18,363 bases of DNA from CAYLNM01 sp964385045 (GTDB lineage Bacteria; Planctomycetota; Phycisphaerae; Phycisphaerales; SM1A02), in the NCBI GenBank assembly GCA_964385045.1, contig CAYLNM010000088.1, forward strand, positions 1 to 18,363. The letters run 5' to 3'. The position numbers and the translations under genes were made by a program. Positions within the stretch are counted from its first letter, which is position 1; each line of letters begins with the position of its first letter. This document shows, in pieces, positions 14,863 through 18,363 of this stretch. The notes under the pieces are model-generated. The model had not been told where the DNA came from. It saw nothing but the letters and a program-made list of their open reading frames with translations, and did no database searches.

Positions 14863-15001
14863 GGTGGCGGGCGGGGGCGTTCCCGGCCCGGACGCGGGTC
14901 CGCCCGTGATTATCGGGCGTCCCCCCGTGGCGGGAGGGGCGGGGGGGCGAACGTCAAGGTGCGCCGGACGCCGGGCCGATCCCCGCGGGGCCGGGGGGCG
15001 G

Positions 15002-15031
15002 GTTCGCGGGCCCCTGTCCGGGCCCGCGAGC
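15002..15031 (+). other. strong stem-loop in the divergent thiS / orphan-gene region
   Basis: A 12-bp stem (GTTCGCGGGCCC with GGGCCCGCGAGC, one wobble) encloses a six-base loop. It lies 55 bases before the start of the 137-residue gene and 151 bases upstream of thiS. Both flanking genes point away from it, so it is not the terminator of either. A leader RNA structure or a DNA operator are both possible. Confidence 0.5.
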
Positions 15032-15086
15032 AGGATCACGCCGAGGACCACGGACGGTCCGCTTTCCATCTCCCCGGAGCCTCCCC

Positions 15087-15500
15087 ATGGCAAGCGATCC
15101 CCCGTTCGACACCGTCGGCGGCAACCACTGGCTCATGATGGCCAGCCCCCAGGCCACCACCGAGCTCCGCAACGACCACTTCAACGCGATGCTCTGCCCC
15201 CAGGGCCTCGAGGTGCCGGTGGTCGAGATGGTCCGCGGCTGGCTCGCGTCGGCCGACGCCTGGGGCCGGTGCACCGGCGGGGCGGTCGGCGGCGTGCCCG
15301 AGGGCATGTTCCGCGAGTGGAAGCGGGCCGGCGAGGCGCTCCGCCGCCTGATCGACCGCTACGCCGACCTCGCCGCCGAGGCCGAGGCCGAGGCGGGGAT
15401 CCGCTGCCGGGTGAACTTCGCGACCCTCGACCGGATGATCGTGGCGGCCATGGAGTGGCAGGACCTCGAGTCGGGCTGCGGGACCCAGTCGCTCGGCTGA
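15087..15500 (+). CDS. uncharacterised 137-residue protein
   Basis: I do not recognise a family. The ATG has CGGAG about nine bases ahead, and the frame is compact and well separated from its neighbours, supporting a real gene. The protein has no signal peptide or membrane segment and is probably cytoplasmic. It starts with MASDPPFDTVGGNHWLMM and has five Trp and four Cys (37, 62, 107, 131) without a clear CxxC pattern. A predicted helical, Glu/Ala/Arg-rich segment runs from about 75 to 104 (FREWKRAGEALRRLIDRYADLAAEAEAEAG). The ends are more polar, with a final GCGTQSLG. It lies between thiSG (divergent) and rpmF-plsX-fabH (same strand, but separated by a hairpin and a new promoter), so it is probably its own transcription unit. 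Nothing in context fixes a function. Confidence 0.65.
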   Translation: MASDPPFDTVGGNHWLMMASPQATTELRNDHFNAMLCPQGLEVPVVEMVRGWLASADAWGRCTGGAVGGVPEGMFREWKRAGEALRRLIDRYADLAAEAEAEAGIRCRVNFATLDRMIVAAMEWQDLESGCGTQSLG

Positions 15501-15512
15501 GCGGCGTCCGGC

Positions 15513-15537
15513 CCGGGTCGAGTCCGCGTCGACCCGG
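15513..15537 (+). terminator. terminator-like hairpin after the 137-residue gene
   Basis: CCGGGTCGA (15513-15521) pairs perfectly over 9 bp with TCGACCCGG (15529-15537) around a seven-base loop, starting 13 bases after the stop. No T tract follows, as with the other candidate terminators here. Confidence 0.4.
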
Positions 15538-15747
15538 CGTCGCCCGGCCGCACCTCGGCCTCGTCCCCGTCGAACCGGCGTCGAGCCCCGCGCGGGTGAC
15601 GGCCGCCCCCCGGCGGCCCCGATCGTCGGCGTCCGCCCGCGTCACGCCCGCGACGCGGGCCGACCCCGGGGCTCGCCGCGACCGGCCGCGGGCCGACGCC
15701 GCGACGAGCGCCCTCCGGCGCTCCGGCGGGAGGGTCTTCACGGTCCG

Positions 15748-15775
15748 TTGACACCGGTCCCGGCGTGGCTACACT
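15748..15775 (+). promoter_or_regulatory. sigma-70 promoter of rpmF-plsX-fabH
   Basis: A perfect TTGACA (15748-15753) is followed by a 16-base spacer and TACACT (15770-15775, four of six). Transcription would start near 15782, giving a leader of about 130 bases. This is the best promoter match in the window and suits a ribosomal protein operon. Confidence 0.7.
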
Positions 15776-15912
15776 GCCCGATCCCCTGCGTCGCCCGGGA
15801 ACGTGCCCCATTCGGGGCCCCCGCGCCGGTCGCCGCAGGCCCGCCTTCGTCGTGCCCCTGCCCTGATGACCGCCGCGGATCGTGGTCCGCCGGCCTCCCG
15901 CGAGATCGAACC

Positions 15913-16095
15913 ATGGTTCCTGCCCTTCGCACGTCCCGGTCCCGTAAGCGGAAGCGTCGGTCGCATCTCGCGATCAAGCCGGTGCACACGGTGACCTGCC
16001 CGATCAGCGGCATGCCCAAGCTCCCGCACGCGGCGTGCCCGACCAGCGGCTACGTCCGCAGCGGCCTGACGATCAAGACGAAGAAGAAGGACTGA
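15913..16095 (+). CDS. rpmF: 50S ribosomal protein L32
   Basis: This 60-residue ribosomal protein bL32 of the large subunit is identified by the N-terminal basic RTSRSRKRKRRSHLAIK and the zinc-ribbon-derived core VTCPISGMPKLPHAACPTSGYV. In the usual form the ribbon has two CxxC pairs. Here the second Cys of each pair is Ser (Cys29-x-x-Ser32 and Cys42-x-x-Ser45), so only two of four zinc ligands remain. Zinc-free L32 forms exist in bacteria, usually having lost all four. The C-terminal RSGLTIKTKKKD is lysine-rich. The ATG at 15913 has only a weak purine stretch (GCGAGA) ahead. It is first in rpmF-plsX-fabH, a widely conserved order, and is followed by plsX after 11 bases. Confidence 0.9.
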   Translation: MVPALRTSRSRKRKRRSHLAIKPVHTVTCPISGMPKLPHAACPTSGYVRSGLTIKTKKKD

Positions 16096-16106
16096 CGGGC
16101 ACCGCC

Positions 16107-17138
16107 ATGCGGATCGGCCTGGACGTCATGGGCGGGGACCACGCTCCCGCCTGCGCGATCGATGGAACCGCGGCGGCCCTCGAGCAGCTGCGCCCGGACG
16201 ACGAGCTCCACCTCGTCGGCGACCGGGCGTGCATCGAGTCGGAGCTCTCGGGCCGCGGCATCTCGGACCCGCGGATCGTGGTGCACGGCACCACCGAGAT
16301 CATCGGGATGGCCGACTCGCCGGTCGAGTCCGTCCGGTCCAAGCCCGACAGCTCGATCTGCGTGATGGCCGAGCTCGGCTCCCGCCGCAAGGCCGCCCGC
16401 CGCGGCATCGAGCCGCTCGACGCCATCCTCTCGGCCGGCAACACCGGTGCCTGCGTCACCGCGGCCCAGATGCACATGCGGCGGCTGCCCGGCGTGCAGC
16501 GGCCCGGCATCGCGGTGACCGTGCCCACGTTCGCCGGTCCGATCGTGATCATCGACGTCGGCGCCAACATCGCCCCCAAGCCGCATCACCTCGCGCAGTA
16601 CGGGGTGATGGGCGAGGTCTACGCCCGCAAGATCCTCGGGATCGCCAAGCCGCGGGTGGCGATCATGAACGTGGGCGGCGAGGAGCAGAAGGGCACCGCG
16701 GAGATGAAGCACGCCCGCGAGCTGCTCAAGGCCGACGACTCGATGGAGTTCATCGGCAACATCGAGGGCCGCGGGGTCTTCGACGGGGCGGCGGACGTGG
16801 TCATCACCGACGGCGTCGTCGGCAACGTCATGCTCAAGCTCGCCGAGGGCCTCTCCGCCGGCATCTTCCGGGCGATCGGCCGCGAGGTCGCCCGCATCGA
16901 TCCCGAGCTCGCGATGCGGTTCAAGCCGGTGGTCGAGGAGATCTACCGGCAGCACGACTACCACGAGTACGGGGCCGCGCCGCTGCTCGGCGTCGACGGC
17001 CTGTGCTTCATCAGCCACGGCTCGAGCGAGGGTCGCGGGCTGGCCAACGCCATCCACCGCATCCGCCGCTACATCGACGAGCGGATCAACGACCACATCG
17101 TCGAGCGCCTCGCCACGGTGGAAGAAGCCGTCGCATGA
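16107..17138 (+). CDS. plsX: phosphate acyltransferase PlsX
   Basis: This 343-residue peripheral enzyme makes acyl-phosphate from acyl-ACP and phosphate, feeding PlsY in phosphatidic acid synthesis. Recognisable segments are the N-terminal MRIGLDVMGGDHAP, the VHGTTEIIGMADSPVESVRSKPDSS segment, DAILSAGNTGACV, IVIIDVGANIAPKPHHLAQYGVMGEVYA, AIMNVGGEEQKGT, EFIGNIEGRGVFDGAADVVITDGVVGNVMLKLAEG, and the C-terminal YGAAPLLGVDGLCFISHGSSEGRGLANAI. Length is normal (about 330-350). The ATG is chosen because MRIGLDVMGGD is the family start; the ribosome binding site is weak, so translation may depend on the preceding rpmF, 11 bases upstream. It overlaps fabH by 4 bp (ATGA). Confidence 0.96.
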   Translation: MRIGLDVMGGDHAPACAIDGTAAALEQLRPDDELHLVGDRACIESELSGRGISDPRIVVHGTTEIIGMADSPVESVRSKPDSSICVMAELGSRRKAARRGIEPLDAILSAGNTGACVTAAQMHMRRLPGVQRPGIAVTVPTFAGPIVIIDVGANIAPKPHHLAQYGVMGEVYARKILGIAKPRVAIMNVGGEEQKGTAEMKHARELLKADDSMEFIGNIEGRGVFDGAADVVITDGVVGNVMLKLAEGLSAGIFRAIGREVARIDPELAMRFKPVVEEIYRQHDYHEYGAAPLLGVDGLCFISHGSSEGRGLANAIHRIRRYIDERINDHIVERLATVEEAVA

Positions 17139-18172
17139 TCGCCGGCGGCGCTCCCACGGACCCCGCCGGGCCCGCGGTCGCCACCGGGATCGGGGTGCGG
17201 CTCGCCGGCAGCGGATCGGCCGCCCCGGTCCGCGTGGTCAGCAACGCCGAGCTCGCCCGCCTCGTCGACACCGACGACGAGTGGATCCGCCAGCGAACCG
17301 GCATCGAGCGCCGCCACTTCTGCACGCCCGGCGTCGAGAGCGAGTTCACCCTCGCCCGCGACGCGATGGCCCGCGCCCTCGACGACGCGGGGATGCGGGG
17401 CTCGGACCTGGACCTGCTCATCCACGCGTCGGTGACGATGGAGATGGTCTGCCCGTCCAACGCCTGCCGCATCGCCGCCGACCTCGGGGCGACGCCGGCG
17501 GGGGCGTTCGACCTCGCGGCGGCCTGCTCCGGCTTCGTCTACGGCCTGAACCTCGCCGACTCGATGATCCGCTGCGGCCGGGCCCGCACCGTGGGCGTGG
17601 TGGGATGCGACGCCCTGAGCAGCATCATCGACTACGACGACCGCAGCGTGTCGATCCTCTTCGGCGACGGGGCGGGGGCGGCGGTGGTGACCGCCGACGA
17701 CGATCCGCGGCGCGGCTGCCTGTACCAGACGATGGGCGCCGACGGCGGCGGCTGGGAGTCGCTCTACCTCCCGCGGCGACCGGAGGACGTGCCGCCGGGC
17801 CACGCCGAGCATCCCGCCCGCCTCGGGACGCTCCGGATGAACGGCCGCGAGGTCTACAAGTTCGCGGTGAGCAAGTTCCGCGAGGTGATCGAGGACGGGC
17901 TCGCCCGCACCGGCCTCACGGTGGACGACGTGTCCCAGTTCGTGTGCCACCAGTCGAACCTTCGGATCATCGAGTCGGCGATGGAGAAGGTCGGCCTCCC
18001 GCCGGAGAAGGTCCACGTCAACATCGCCGAGTACGGCAACACCTCGGCGGGCTCGGTGGGGCTGGTCTACGACGAGGTGGCCCGCGCCGGCCGCGTGAAG
18101 CCCGGGGACGTCGTCGTCTTCGTGGCCTTCGGGGCCGGGCTGACCTGGGCCAGCAGCGTCTGGCGACTCTGA
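17135..18172 (+). CDS. fabH: beta-ketoacyl-ACP synthase III (FabH)
   Basis: This 345-residue cytoplasmic condensing enzyme starts fatty-acid synthesis by joining acetyl-CoA (or another primer) to malonyl-ACP. The thiolase-fold triad is Cys131 (AACSGFVYG), His272 (CHQSNLRII) and Asn302 (EYGNTSAGS). The family segments DEWIRQRTGIERRHF, LFGDGAGAAVV and GDVVVFVAFGAGLTWAS are present. About 16 residues (MIAGGAPTDPAGPAVA) precede the usual start GVRLAGSGSAAPVRVVSNAEL; the ATG forms an ATGA overlap with the plsX stop and has GGAAGAAG ahead, so the extension is probably real. The chain is complete. It ends the co-directional rpmF-plsX-fabH run, with the next gene beyond the window edge. Confidence 0.96.
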   Translation: MIAGGAPTDPAGPAVATGIGVRLAGSGSAAPVRVVSNAELARLVDTDDEWIRQRTGIERRHFCTPGVESEFTLARDAMARALDDAGMRGSDLDLLIHASVTMEMVCPSNACRIAADLGATPAGAFDLAAACSGFVYGLNLADSMIRCGRARTVGVVGCDALSSIIDYDDRSVSILFGDGAGAAVVTADDDPRRGCLYQTMGADGGGWESLYLPRRPEDVPPGHAEHPARLGTLRMNGREVYKFAVSKFREVIEDGLARTGLTVDDVSQFVCHQSNLRIIESAMEKVGLPPEKVHVNIAEYGNTSAGSVGLVYDEVARAGRVKPGDVVVFVAFGAGLTWASSVWRL

Positions 18173-18292
18173 GGGGCCGCGGGCGCGGGTCCGGTGGGGC
18201 GGTGAGGCGCTCCGCGGCGGCATGAGCGGCGGCGACCGCCCCGGCCCCTCCCGTCACGACCCGATCCGACCCGGCACGAGGCGAGGCCCGCG

Positions 18293-18363
18293 ATGCCGTC
18301 GCCGGACCTCCCGCTCCCCGAACCCCGCTCCGGGGGCGACGCGACCCTTGACCACGAAGGAGG
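18293..18363 (+). CDS. possible start of a further gene, cut by the window edge
   Basis: An ATG at 18293 has GGCGAGG about six bases ahead and stays open to the end (MPSPDLPLPEPRSGGDATLD and on). It is too short to identify. The alternative, which I slightly prefer, is that this is still non-coding and the next gene starts just past the edge, after the ribosome binding site at 18357. Confidence 0.2.
   Translation, partial: MPSPDLPLPEPRSGGDATLDHEG
18357..18363 (+). promoter_or_regulatory. Shine-Dalgarno of the next gene
   Basis: AAGGAGG at the last seven bases is a near-perfect ribosome binding site, so a start codon is expected five to ten bases beyond the window. In this cluster type the next gene is often fabD; that is inference from usual gene order. 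A TTGACC lies just upstream at 18348-18353, too close to act as its -35. Confidence 0.5.

Larger units (their letters stand above)
15501..15912. other. intergenic region before rpmF (412 bp)
   Basis: There is no credible gene here. In order it holds a terminator-like hairpin, about 200 bases of GC-rich sequence with no recognisable feature, the rpmF promoter, and a leader of about 130 bases. The leader has short hairpins, for example GCCCC-ATTC-GGGGC near 15803-15820. In many bacteria a DUF177 (YceD) gene sits directly before rpmF; none is seen here. Confidence 0.6.

Noticed and set aside
14851..15086. A TPP riboswitch upstream of thiS
   Set aside because: I looked on the minus strand for the conserved CUGAGA and ACCUGA-type elements and found neither. 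The likely -10 hexamer next to the thiS ATG leaves no room for a leader.
15560..15585. A tRNA T-arm-like GGTTCGA on the minus strand
   Set aside because: The flanking bases do not form the five-pair T stem and no acceptor or anticodon arm can be drawn.
15501..15747. A DUF177 (YceD) gene before rpmF
   Set aside because: No frame here shows the family's conserved Cys pairs or a start signal, and the 137-residue protein upstream does not resemble DUF177.

Overview
This is an 18.4 kb stretch of very GC-rich chromosomal DNA. The gene content suggests a planctomycete, most likely of the class Phycisphaerae. The grounds are a PEP-CTERM-type protein with a VPAPG motif and Arg tail, a CRTAC1/UnbV-type FG-GAP lipoprotein coupled to a TPR lipoprotein, and an NAD-type isocitrate dehydrogenase. 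This placement is inferred from gene families and composition, not from a marker-gene tree. The GC bias keeps stop codons rare, so long spurious open frames run on both strands. The real genes were picked by protein family, start signals and non-overlap.

Layout. Positions 1-142 are a GCC/GCT simple repeat. Positions 143-2103 (minus) hold an FAD-dependent oxidoreductase followed by an overlapping aldo/keto reductase. Positions 2362-4353 (plus) hold NAD-dependent isocitrate dehydrogenase and an alpha/beta hydrolase, followed by a 13-bp tandem repeat array. Positions 4657-6687 (plus) hold a DinG-family helicase that lacks one of the usual iron-sulfur cysteines. A 499-bp intergenic region with a good promoter and two perfect 16-bp palindromes precedes a secreted PEP-CTERM protein with a nidogen-like domain (7187-7909). 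Positions 8067-11845 (minus) hold the FG-GAP/UnbV lipoprotein and the TPR lipoprotein, joined by a 4-bp stop/start overlap. Positions 12061-13461 (plus) hold phosphomannomutase/phosphoglucomutase. Positions 13605-14850 (minus) hold thiS and thiG for the thiamin thiazole. Positions 15087-15500 (plus) hold an unrecognised 137-residue protein. Positions 15913-18172 (plus) hold the rpmF-plsX-fabH cluster, with a consensus-like promoter and an ATGA overlap between plsX and fabH. The window ends on a strong Shine-Dalgarno sequence, presumably for the next gene.

Functionally this is mostly housekeeping: TCA cycle, phospholipid and fatty-acid initiation coupled to ribosomal protein L32, thiamin, sugar phosphate and DNA repair. 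Two surface modules are inserted: the PEP-CTERM protein and the two-lipoprotein pair. I see no transposase, integrase, CRISPR array, tRNA or rRNA. No obviously new multi-gene system is present. The best leads are the lipoprotein pair, the palindromes around the PEP-CTERM promoter, the altered metal-ligand cysteines in DinG and L32, the orphan 137-residue gene with a strong leader hairpin, and a repeated leaderless-start geometry.
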